Shown here in pieces: positions 1 to 7,261 of a stretch of 11,439 bases of DNA. Source of the DNA: UBA2108 sp963925495 (GTDB lineage: Bacteria > Bacteroidota > Bacteroidia > Flavobacteriales_G > Salibacteraceae). The position numbers and the translations under genes are program-made. The stretch lies in NCBI GenBank assembly GCA_963925495.1, contig CAWUST010000061.1, positions 1 through 11,439 of the forward strand, given 5' to 3'. The notes beneath the pieces were generated by a model. It worked only from the letters and a program-made list of their open reading frames with translations. It was not told the DNA's origin and ran no database searches. Position 1 is the first letter of the stretch. Every line of letters begins with the position of its first letter.

Positions 1-2627
1 ATTAAGAACGTATCCGTACCATTAGTAATATCATAGTTACCATAATTGGCAGTAGGCCATCCAGTAGTATCGATAATTTCCCAATCTTCAAATAAAAGTA
101 ATTTACTTTCTGTAGTTTCATCCAATTTGGCTGCAGCCATAGGCGTAGGAACCATTTTGTTTGAATCTAATACCCAAATACTATCGCCACTAGTTTGAAG
201 TTGAATGTGCCCGTTGTAATGTCTTACTTCACCAAACACTTTAACTGAATCTCCTAATCTTGGAACATAATCAGAACCACTAAATCGAATAACGTTAATA
301 CCATTCAAAGGAGAACTTTTGTCATTGATATGGAATTCATAACCTGATCCAGCTCTTCGGTAAGAAGGGGTAATAACAACTCCATGTAAATAACACCAAA
401 CATTATTAGAATCTGGCACACCATTCGTATCAACAGTTCTTACTGTAGAAATAGGGTAAGTAGGGAAAATCTTAGCCTTAGCGTCCGTCATGATAGTATC
501 CCAACCAGACCATGGACTAACCCCTAAACCTATACAAGAATCTTGAACTCTAAATACATAAGAAGTAGCAGCTGTAAGTCCTGTAAATGTATGTGGATTA
601 GTAGATGAAGTAATCACAGAAGCAGAAGATCCCATAGCTCCCCACTCAATATTCCAAGTATTAGATCCACCAGAAGTCCATCCTAATTCAATTTCAACAT
701 TTGTTTTACTCGCTGTATTTAATGCACTTGGCGTATTACAAGTCGCAGCAGCATATATAATAATATGATTTTTTAATTGAGGCAATATTTGGTACCCACT
801 TAAGTAAGGAGAGCTATTATCAAATTGTCCACCATAACCAATTACATCAAACATTCCTGCTGGTGCGGCAACACTATCAGGAAGATGACTGTCTTTGTCA
901 ATTCTCATTGTCAACGTATCACCAGCTTGAGTAATTATATCAACACTTGCATTATTACCAGAAGTTGGCCATTGACTGGCATCCTTAAGTCTTACAGAAT
1001 CAATTCTGATATAATCAGACTCTGTAGACTCATCCATTTTGCTCACTTTTCTCATCATTTTTAAAGCAGAACCTGTTTTATGAAGCTTTATTGAGTCAGG
1101 AGTAAATTGGGTCAGTCCATTATATTGAGTAACTTTTCCCCAAAGAGTAACTGAATCACTTTCGTTAACTGTATAAGAAGGCGTAAAACCACGACTTTTA
1201 TACATAGTTATATGACCAGTTGCATCAAACAATTGTAGAGTATTACTTGAAGAACTCAAACCACTCATGTCAATACCATGAACAACCCCAGAGACAGAAC
1301 ATTGTACGTTTGCCGAATCCGCAACGCCATTTGTATCTTCAGTTGTCACCAATCCTAAACCATAATGTGGGATTGTTTTAGGTGGAGGTGGCGAAGTGTT
1401 ATGCTTAATTATATGTCCTTTTACTTGAGGTAGTAATTGGTAACCTGAAGTGTATGGAGAACTATTGTCATATTGCCCGCCATATCCAATTACATCGAAC
1501 TTGCCAACAGGAGCAGAAACGCTATCATCAACTTGACCATTTCTATCAATTCTAACAGTAAGTGTATCATTTTTTGCAGATACAACTGTTAAGTTAGCAC
1601 TGTTTCCTGAAGAAGGCCATGATCCTGAAATAATTTCTACACTGTCAATTCTAATCAAATTCGACTCATTAGATGCAATTGGTTTAGCAACATTCATTGG
1701 AGTTCTTACTCTTCCACCTGGAATTTTAGCTAAAATAGTATCCGCATTGAACTGAGTTAGTCCATTATATTGAGTAACTTTTCCCACTACAGCAATAGAA
1801 TCACCTTCTTTTACAGTATATGAAGGAGTAAATCCACCGCTTTTTCTTACTGTAATTGCACCAGTTGGATCATAAAGAATAAATTGAACAGCACTGCTGC
1901 CACCCATATCAATACCATGAACAACACCACCTAAAATACATTTCAAATTAAGAGAATCTGGAACTCCGTTAGAGTTATCAGTTGCTACAGTTGCTATTGG
2001 GTAATATTTAACTGCTTTTGGAGGAGGAGGAGGCGTACTTGACTTTTGCATCAATGCTACATTATCCAATCTTGTGTTTCCCGAAGTTGAAGAAGCGCCT
2101 TTAATGGTAATTCTAATTTTTAAATTGCTATTTGAATCTGCACCAGTAATTGTATCTAAAGCCACTTTATAAGTTACCCAACTAGAAGTAGGGTAGAGTT
2201 CGGAAACTGTGTGAGACTTAAATGTAGTTCCATTTGTAGAATAAGCAATTTCAAGTGTATCAAAACCCGTACTTGTTCTTTTAGCATCAAATGAGAATTC
2301 TTTTACTTTTTTATTTTTAGAAGGAACATGAAATGTAACAACCTTTCCATTGTTTGCATTGTTTCTTAAAACAAATGCAGCTCCTGAAGAAATACCAGAA
2401 GGCGCACTCAAATTGGTTCCTCCATAATCTTCTGTATGAGCAACATTATGTGTGATTTTTCCAGTATCTGGAGCAGTTAATGTAGTATCTGGACTTGCTG
2501 GAACAAACCATGCTGAATCAGCTGCACTGCTTGCACCCGAATTAAAGCTCCAATAATGGATGATATTTTGCGAATAGGAGGCTATACCTATTACAAGTGC
2601 AAAAATGGAAAGTGTAAATTTTTTCAT
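1..2627 (-). CDS. Secreted multidomain repeat protein, C-terminus beyond window edge
   Basis: The frame is open for 875 codons from an ATG at 2627 to the left edge, with no stop, so the gene is partial. Residues 1-20 form a signal peptide (MKKFTLSIFALVIGIASYSQ). Residues about 21-196 look like a beta-sandwich or jelly-roll head, starting NIIHYWSFN and rich in Ser/Thr/Asn. PPPPP (199-203) opens a ~214-residue module and PPPP (413-416) opens a second, closely similar one. An Fn3-like domain with two cysteines follows (about 630-717), then a third, more diverged module from about 720 that is cut by the edge. The modules share NGVPDS, GVVHGIDM and GKVTQYNGLTQF-like motifs. From memory, similar modules occur in secreted Bacteroidota proteins and have been regarded as OB-fold-like. 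No catalytic motif is seen. It is probably exported and surface-attached or released; a type IX sorting domain would lie outside the window. The role is unknown, and adhesion or matrix binding is only a guess. Confidence 0.85.
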   Translation of the reverse strand, partial: MKKFTLSIFALVIGIASYSQNIIHYWSFNSGASSAADSAWFVPASPDTTLTAPDTGKITHNVAHTEDYGGTNLSAPSGISSGAAFVLRNNANNGKVVTFHVPSKNKKVKEFSFDAKRTSTGFDTLEIAYSTNGTTFKSHTVSELYPTSSWVTYKVALDTITGADSNSNLKIRITIKGASSTSGNTRLDNVALMQKSSTPPPPPKAVKYYPIATVATDNSNGVPDSLNLKCILGGVVHGIDMGGSSAVQFILYDPTGAITVRKSGGFTPSYTVKEGDSIAVVGKVTQYNGLTQFNADTILAKIPGGRVRTPMNVAKPIASNESNLIRIDSVEIISGSWPSSGNSANLTVVSAKNDTLTVRIDRNGQVDDSVSAPVGKFDVIGYGGQYDNSSPYTSGYQLLPQVKGHIIKHNTSPPPPKTIPHYGLGLVTTEDTNGVADSANVQCSVSGVVHGIDMSGLSSSSNTLQLFDATGHITMYKSRGFTPSYTVNESDSVTLWGKVTQYNGLTQFTPDSIKLHKTGSALKMMRKVSKMDESTESDYIRIDSVRLKDASQWPTSGNNASVDIITQAGDTLTMRIDKDSHLPDSVAAPAGMFDVIGYGGQFDNSSPYLSGYQILPQLKNHIIIYAAATCNTPSALNTASKTNVEIELGWTSGGSNTWNIEWGAMGSSASVITSSTNPHTFTGLTAATSYVFRVQDSCIGLGVSPWSGWDTIMTDAKAKIFPTYPISTVRTVDTNGVPDSNNVWCYLHGVVITPSYRRAGSGYEFHINDKSSPLNGINVIRFSGSDYVPRLGDSVKVFGEVRHYNGHIQLQTSGDSIWVLDSNKMVPTPMAAAKLDETTESKLLLFEDWEIIDTTGWPTANYGNYDITNGTDTFL
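747..1391 (-). repeat. Internal module copy 2 of the secreted repeat protein
   Basis: This codes for residues 413-627, beginning with a PPPP linker. It matches copy 1 along its whole length: NGVADS, GVVHGIDMSG, GFTPSYTV, GKVTQYNGLTQF, RIDSV, WPTSGNNASV, DTLTMRID and GYGGQFDNSSPY. In the final 27 aligned residues, 22 are identical to copy 1. The 27-base exact DNA repeat lies at 1114-1140. A third, clearly older copy (NGVPDS, GVV, GEVRHYNGHIQL) starts near position 470 and runs off the left edge. Confidence 0.8.
1392..2033 (-). repeat. Internal module copy 1 of the secreted repeat protein
   Basis: This codes for residues 199-412 of the protein starting at 2627, beginning with a PPPPP linker. 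The first half carries NGVPDS, GVVHGIDMGG and GKVTQYNGLTQF. The second half carries RIDSVEI, WPSSGNSANL, DTLTVRID and GYGGQYDNSSPY. A 27-base stretch at 1759-1785 is identical to 1114-1140 in copy 2, at an offset of 645 bases (215 codons). This points to fairly recent in-frame tandem duplication. Confidence 0.8.
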
Positions 2628-2694
2628 ATTTCTGTTATTATTAATTTAAATTTCTATTAATTGAATAAAATTTAGTTTCAATTTATTTAGCGCC

Positions 2695-2702
2695 CAAAAT
2701 TA
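2695..2702 (-). promoter_or_regulatory. Candidate -7 promoter element for the secreted repeat gene
   Basis: On the minus strand this reads TAATTTTG, an exact match to the Bacteroidota -7 consensus TAnnTTTG. It overlaps the stop codon of the upstream lamin-tail gene. It would start transcription about 60 bases before the ATG at 2627. I see no clear TTG -33 element at the expected spacing, so this is a weak call. Readthrough from the upstream gene is the alternative. Confidence 0.35.
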
Positions 2703-5700
2703 AAACTTTATTGCCAGTACACAGGTTTTTTTGAACTTACTTGTGCCCCCTTTTTCATCGTGAATTTCAAAGGATATAACATAGAGCCCGGAGTGAGCTT
2801 TTGTATTGTTCTCAGTGCTTCCATCCCAAGTAATAGTACCTTGCGTAGACAGCAACTCGTTGTTTGTAAGTTGAATAATCTGCCTGCCTTCTGCATCATA
2901 AATTTTTACATTGGCCACCTTTCCCGGCTGATCAAATGAATAATTAATGTTTAAAACGTCCTCAAATCCGTCGTTATCTGGGGAAAAAGTTTCAGGTTCG
3001 ATGACAATGTTTTCAGTAAAATCTTGCGCAGGAAAATATTGCGAATTTGCCAAACCTGGAGTTCCATATCCTACTGGTTTGGCAGCTGAATGCCAGTTGT
3101 CTTTATTTTGAGTTTCGCGGTTGTAATCTAATCGTTCCAAACTTATTCCATTGGGATCCTTTATAAGCACATGATGCCAGTCTGAATTATAATGAAGTTG
3201 ATCAACTATTTCTAATGAATCATTAATAACGACTACAATTCCTTCATCATTAGAAAAGGTGGGCATTGTTTCAATTTCCAAAAATCGAGATTCGTCATTT
3301 GTGGCGTAATGTTTTATAATATCTGAATTGTCTTTGCTTATTAAAACAAAGCTTTTGGGCAAAAGAGAATAAGAAGAACTTGTAATAAATTTACAACCAT
3401 CCAAAGTGTCTTTTGTTTCATCAAACTCACAAAGCACCCAGTTTTTTAAATCTATAATTTTATCACTTCTATTGTACAATTCAACGTAATCAGATTTAGC
3501 TGTCGAGTAGGGGTCAAATAGTATTTCATTGATAATAATATCTCCAATTTCCCCAATTTCAGGTAATCCAAATTGGGCGCTATTTTTTTCAATAGGTAAT
3601 CCAGAGCAATTAACTAAACCAGCTACTTCAATGGTATATATTATTCGATTTATTAAAGTGCCATTAAGGTCAACGAGCAACTCGTTTGTTCCAGAAACCT
3701 TCACCTTTTTTGAGATAAGTGCATTTGAAAATTTAAAAATTAGTACATTTAAATCGGAAAAAACAACGGTTTGATCAAAGGAAAGAAGCACAGAAGAATC
3801 TCCGATTGCATTAGCTCTTAAAAGATTAGGGCCGGCTTTAGATGGGTTTAATGTTTTTATTGAATTATCTGCGTTTGGAGTTCCGCCTTTTTCATTTATT
3901 GAAGCCCGCCAATTTTCAGCTCCTGCACAAGGGTTGTCGCTGTCAATCAATTCTAGAGACCAACCTCCCGCTTTTTTATTATCATTGGCATACCAGCTGT
4001 CACTATAATCTACTAAATGAATTAATTCATTAGCTGTTGTCGTTAAACTCAATAAATCTCCAGAGTTGTTGAGTGAAGGCCAGGAACTAAGGCCTAAAAC
4101 ATTTCCATATTTAGATAATTGTGTTTCCGCATTTTTTTCGCAGATAACAATTTTTCCACCTGCTTCAATTAATCCACCTTGAAGACTCACACTGGTACTT
4201 TTATCCAAAAACAAACAAGAATCAAGGCTTATTAGTTTAGATGTACGATTGTGAATTTCTACATATTCGTAAGAAGAAACAGTCGTTTTTGAATCATCCG
4301 GATTTGGAAATATTTCATTAATCACTAAATCCAGCGCATTCGGATTTGCTCCTATTCCAAAAACCGAATTGTTTTCTTTTATCAAGTTTCCAAAACAATC
4401 CCCTACATTTTCAATTTTTAAATAATAAACTGTTCCAGGAAGAGGAGGCCCTGATAAAGTTAAATCAATAAATACACTCGGTTGAATTAAAATGGTATTT
4501 CCAATTATACTTAACCCATTGGTTACAGTGTACTTTCCAGACAATAAACTTGCACTATCAAGCGGTTTTGTGAACTGAACCGTCAATAAATTTGGTCCAG
4601 TAATTTTCACGGAAACAACTTCTGGTTTATCCGTTTCTGGGGCTTTATTATAAACAGAATTTTGTTTTCCCGGCGTTCCGCCATCCAAACTAGTTGACCC
4701 TTTCCAATTACTCGATCCACTGCAAGAATGGTCCGGATTAATTAATTCAAAAGTGAATCCTCCAGCCGATTTAGCTGGGTCACCATACCAAGATGCAAAA
4801 TATTCTACTCGATCAATACTAGTATCACTGCTATCTTTTAAAGTGAGCAAATCATCGGATATATTTAAACCCGGAAATGACTTTAGGGCAATCACTCTAA
4901 TCCCGAAGGCTGCAAGATCAGCAGAATCTGACTGATGACATAAAACTGCATATTCGCCAGGGTTCAAAGTCGTCTCTGGTAGTTTTACCTGTCCTGTAGA
5001 TGATCGATCCGAAAACTCCCAGTTTTTAAGATTATAAGCCTTTTTTGAGTTGTTATAAATTTCAACCCAATCCGCATTAGGTAGGGCTACGGGAGGATTT
5101 GGGTCCGCCATTATTTCGTTGATAATAATGTCCCCTTTTTTTGCAGTGTAAAAAACTGGCCACACAAATTTGCTAAGCCAATTGTTCATTTTGTTGCCAG
5201 CTACATCTTCGGCATTTTTTACATTTAAAATGTGAACTGGAGTTCTACCTAAGCTTCCTTTTAAGTAATAATGCACAGACGAACTATCGAGACCATCGAA
5301 CTGAATTAAACTATCTTGGTATGACATTCCTGAATTATCTAAGACTTCATAATTATTAGCGTCAAGTCCTAATATTGGATTAATGTTTTCACTGAATTTA
5401 ATTTTAATTCGGTTCGAATCAAGAACATCATAATTAACCACAAATGGTTTTGTGGTATCTGAATAAAACAAGCCCGTCACTTTAATGCTATCAAACGAAA
5501 AGAGGTATTTTCTTGTAGAGGTATACTTGCAAAAAACACCAGAATATTGCGAAGAAATAAAATCAGAATTAGATACCGTTCCTTCCGAAACGTATCCTGC
5601 GTGACTCGAGCTCGTATCCGAGAGAAGCTCCCAATTGCCAACGCTGTCACGTGTTACTTTTATCCATCCGGCAGGATTCGACGCGGCAACCCCATCACGC

Positions 5701-6137
5701 CCGTCAATTAATAATGTTGAGGTACTCCCGGATTGTTTGTACAAACTAATATCATCAACCGTTCCTGATTGTCCACCGATTTTTACATAATAGCCGTTTA
5801 TGCTGCTAGCAAAATTACCTTGATCAGCAACTAGGTAAAATCTGGCATAATTTGACCCTGAAGGTTGAAACCCAAGATTAAACTTAAATTCCCAGTTTGC
5901 ATTTTTAATTGATTTTGAGGCTGCAGAAAGGTAAGAGCTGTTATTAGAAATAGCGTTTGTATCGTTAAGCTGCAATTCAAAACTAGGGTTCACTCGAAAC
6001 AAACTGTCATCACCTATCCATTTAGGGTTATTTGTGAAATTTCCATCCGAAAAGTCTTCTGAAATTTGCCCAAACCCTAGTGAAGGTAAAAGAAAAATTA
6101 AGCCAGTTATTATTGATGATATTATTCTCAGAATCAT
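2700..6137 (-). CDS. Secreted lamin-tail/Ig-like multidomain surface protein
   Basis: The protein has 1145 residues from the ATG at 6137. A longer reading from a TTG at 6176 would put 13 polar residues before the signal peptide and overlap the predicted promoter, so I reject it. Residues 1-24 are a signal peptide ending LGFGQ. About 25-224 is a beta-sandwich-like, possibly concanavalin-type domain starting EDFSDGNFTNNPKW. Three repeating units follow, each an Ig-like domain plus a lamin-tail domain: Ig about 229-327, 498-593 and 765-859; lamin-tail about 334-495, 601-759 and 863-1034. Each lamin-tail domain opens with an INEI motif and has a YVEI/WVEIYN-type strand and a GGTPG-like end. Residues about 1041-1145 form a FlgD-Ig/CHU_C-like domain (FSPDNDGFEDVL, KIYDAEGRQI, TWDG, SGLYV), which in Bacteroidota often ends type IX-secreted proteins. 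No enzyme domain is visible. It is probably a surface or matrix component; the ligand is unknown. Confidence 0.88.
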   Translation of the reverse strand: MILRIISSIITGLIFLLPSLGFGQISEDFSDGNFTNNPKWIGDDSLFRVNPSFELQLNDTNAISNNSSYLSAASKSIKNANWEFKFNLGFQPSGSNYARFYLVADQGNFASSINGYYVKIGGQSGTVDDISLYKQSGSTSTLLIDGRDGVAASNPAGWIKVTRDSVGNWELLSDTSSSHAGYVSEGTVSNSDFISSQYSGVFCKYTSTRKYLFSFDSIKVTGLFYSDTTKPFVVNYDVLDSNRIKIKFSENINPILGLDANNYEVLDNSGMSYQDSLIQFDGLDSSSVHYYLKGSLGRTPVHILNVKNAEDVAGNKMNNWLSKFVWPVFYTAKKGDIIINEIMADPNPPVALPNADWVEIYNNSKKAYNLKNWEFSDRSSTGQVKLPETTLNPGEYAVLCHQSDSADLAAFGIRVIALKSFPGLNISDDLLTLKDSSDTSIDRVEYFASWYGDPAKSAGGFTFELINPDHSCSGSSNWKGSTSLDGGTPGKQNSVYNKAPETDKPEVVSVKITGPNLLTVQFTKPLDSASLLSGKYTVTNGLSIIGNTILIQPSVFIDLTLSGPPLPGTVYYLKIENVGDCFGNLIKENNSVFGIGANPNALDLVINEIFPNPDDSKTTVSSYEYVEIHNRTSKLISLDSCLFLDKSTSVSLQGGLIEAGGKIVICEKNAETQLSKYGNVLGLSSWPSLNNSGDLLSLTTTANELIHLVDYSDSWYANDNKKAGGWSLELIDSDNPCAGAENWRASINEKGGTPNADNSIKTLNPSKAGPNLLRANAIGDSSVLLSFDQTVVFSDLNVLIFKFSNALISKKVKVSGTNELLVDLNGTLINRIIYTIEVAGLVNCSGLPIEKNSAQFGLPEIGEIGDIIINEILFDPYSTAKSDYVELYNRSDKIIDLKNWVLCEFDETKDTLDGCKFITSSSYSLLPKSFVLISKDNSDIIKHYATNDESRFLEIETMPTFSNDEGIVVVINDSLEIVDQLHYNSDWHHVLIKDPNGISLERLDYNRETQNKDNWHSAAKPVGYGTPGLANSQYFPAQDFTENIVIEPETFSPDNDGFEDVLNINYSFDQPGKVANVKIYDAEGRQIIQLTNNELLSTQGTITWDGSTENNTKAHSGLYVISFEIHDEKGGTSKFKKTCVLAIKF

Positions 6138-6144
6138 GGAGTAA

Positions 6145-6176
6145 CAAATGTAGTTGGTCTTGTTTAAACATACCAA
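6145..6176 (-). promoter_or_regulatory. Promoter of the lamin-tail gene, possibly leaderless
   Basis: On the minus strand, TACATTTG (6152-6145) matches the Bacteroidota -7 consensus TAnnTTTG exactly. A TTG at 6176-6174 sits 21 bases upstream, within the usual -33 spacing. Transcription would then begin at about 6138-6140, practically at the ATG at 6137, leaving almost no 5' leader. The arrangement also supports 6137 as the start codon. Confidence 0.5.
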
Positions 6177-6242
6177 TTTTAGATGTATAAAAACGAATAC
6201 TATTCCTTTGGAGATATAAATGGAACAAACACAAGGTAATTG

Positions 6243-6250
6243 TACTTTTG
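6243..6250 (+). promoter_or_regulatory. -7 promoter element of asd
   Basis: TACTTTTG followed by CA is an exact TAnnTTTG match and has the TACTTTTGCA form common in flavobacterial promoters. The start of transcription would fall near 6256, giving a leader of about 15 bases before the ATG at 6271. No clear TTG is present at the -33 distance. The region 6138-6270 is therefore a 133-base divergent promoter region shared with the lamin-tail gene. Confidence 0.55.
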
Positions 6251-6270
6251 CAGTCGTTTAAGAAAGACAA

Positions 6271-7260
6271 ATGAAAATAGCAGTAGTTGGAGCAACTGGA
6301 ATGGTTGGTCAGGTAATGAGAGTTGTATTAGCAGAGTTAAATTTTCCAGTTACAGAATTAATTCCTGTAGCTTCTGAGCGGTCAGTAGGAAAGGAGATAG
6401 AGTTCAAAGGCAAAAAACACATCGTTGTTGGAATGGAAGAAGCCATTTCCCTAAAGCCAGATATTGCTCTTTTTTCTGCCGGGGGTGAAACTTCAAAAAT
6501 TTGGGCCCCAAAATTTGCAGAAGCTGGAACAACTGTTATTGACAATTCTTCTGCTTGGAGAATGGATGAGAGCAAAAAATTAATTGTACCGGAAATTAAT
6601 GCGGATCAACTAACCAAAGAAGATAAAATTATTGCCAATCCAAATTGCTCTACGATTCAATTAGTAATGGTTTTAAATCCATTGCATAAAAAATATGGAA
6701 TTAAAAGAGTGGTTATCAGCACGTATCAGTCTATTACAGGAACTGGTGTAAAAGCTGTTCGTCAGTTAGAAAATGAAAGGCAAGGTATCCAAGGTGAAAT
6801 GGCTTATCCTTATCCTATTGATGGAAACTGCCTGCCTCATTGTGATGATTTTACGGAGAATGGATATACCAAGGAAGAAATGAAATTGGTAAACGAAACC
6901 AAGAAAATTCTTGGAGATGATTCTGTAAAAGTAACGGCTACAGCAGTTCGAGTACCCGTTCAAGGTGGACACAGTGAAGCAGTAAATATTGAGTTTGAGA
7001 ATGATTTTGATTTAGCTGAATTACGCAAAATTTTATCACAATCAGAGGGCGTAACCTTACAAGATAATCCAGATACTAATACCTACCCGATGCCCAGATA
7101 TGCAGAAGGTAAAAACGACACATTTGTGGGCAGAATAAGACGCGATGAAACGCAAGAAAACACCTTAAACTTGTGGATAGTTGCAGATAATTTAAGAAAA
7201 GGTGCGGCTGCGAATACAGTACAAATTGCACAGTATTTAGTGGATAAGGGTTTGGTTTAA
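6271..7260 (+). CDS. asd: Aspartate-semialdehyde dehydrogenase
   Basis: It reduces L-aspartyl-4-phosphate to L-aspartate-4-semialdehyde with NADPH in the cytoplasm. This is the branch point toward lysine/diaminopimelate, threonine and methionine. At 329 residues it has normal length for the family. The N-terminal Rossmann nucleotide-binding motif is GATGMVGQ (residues 7-14). DNSSAWRMDE (91-100) and VPEINADQ (106-113) are typical. The catalytic cysteine is C126 in NPNCSTIQ. SITGTG (154-159) is the conserved loop after it. R227 in RVPV and H234 in GGHSEA match the substrate-binding arginine and catalytic histidine. NLRKGAAANTVQIAQYL closes the protein. The ATG is preceded by a short AAGAAAGA stretch and a good promoter. 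No other aspartate-pathway gene is adjacent, so it appears to be a single-gene unit. Confidence 0.97.
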   Translation: MKIAVVGATGMVGQVMRVVLAELNFPVTELIPVASERSVGKEIEFKGKKHIVVGMEEAISLKPDIALFSAGGETSKIWAPKFAEAGTTVIDNSSAWRMDESKKLIVPEINADQLTKEDKIIANPNCSTIQLVMVLNPLHKKYGIKRVVISTYQSITGTGVKAVRQLENERQGIQGEMAYPYPIDGNCLPHCDDFTENGYTKEEMKLVNETKKILGDDSVKVTATAVRVPVQGGHSEAVNIEFENDFDLAELRKILSQSEGVTLQDNPDTNTYPMPRYAEGKNDTFVGRIRRDETQENTLNLWIVADNLRKGAAANTVQIAQYLVDKGLV

Positions 7261-7261
7261 A

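Noticed and set aside
825..1064. An 80-codon open frame on the plus strand with an ATG
   Set aside because: It is codon-aligned antisense to the secreted repeat gene, has an unlikely Ser/Thr/His/Cys-rich composition and no recognisable domain. The same holds for short plus-strand frames near 3529-3774, 3842-4033, 4753-4935 and 9006-9248.
6138..6176. A longer start (TTG at 6176) for the lamin-tail protein
   Set aside because: It would place a polar 13-residue stretch before a normal signal peptide and would overlap the predicted -33/-7 promoter. The ATG at 6137 directly begins a standard signal peptide.
6181..6242. Possible riboswitch (for example lysine or T-box) before asd
   Set aside because: The predicted leader is only about 15 bases, and the whole upstream gap is 133 bases shared with a divergent gene. 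There is no room for such a structure and no pairing pattern was seen.
6028..6270. An 80-codon minus-strand frame reaching into the asd promoter region
   Set aside because: It overlaps the signal peptide region of the lamin-tail gene in another frame, would be read through two good promoter elements, and shows no conserved features.
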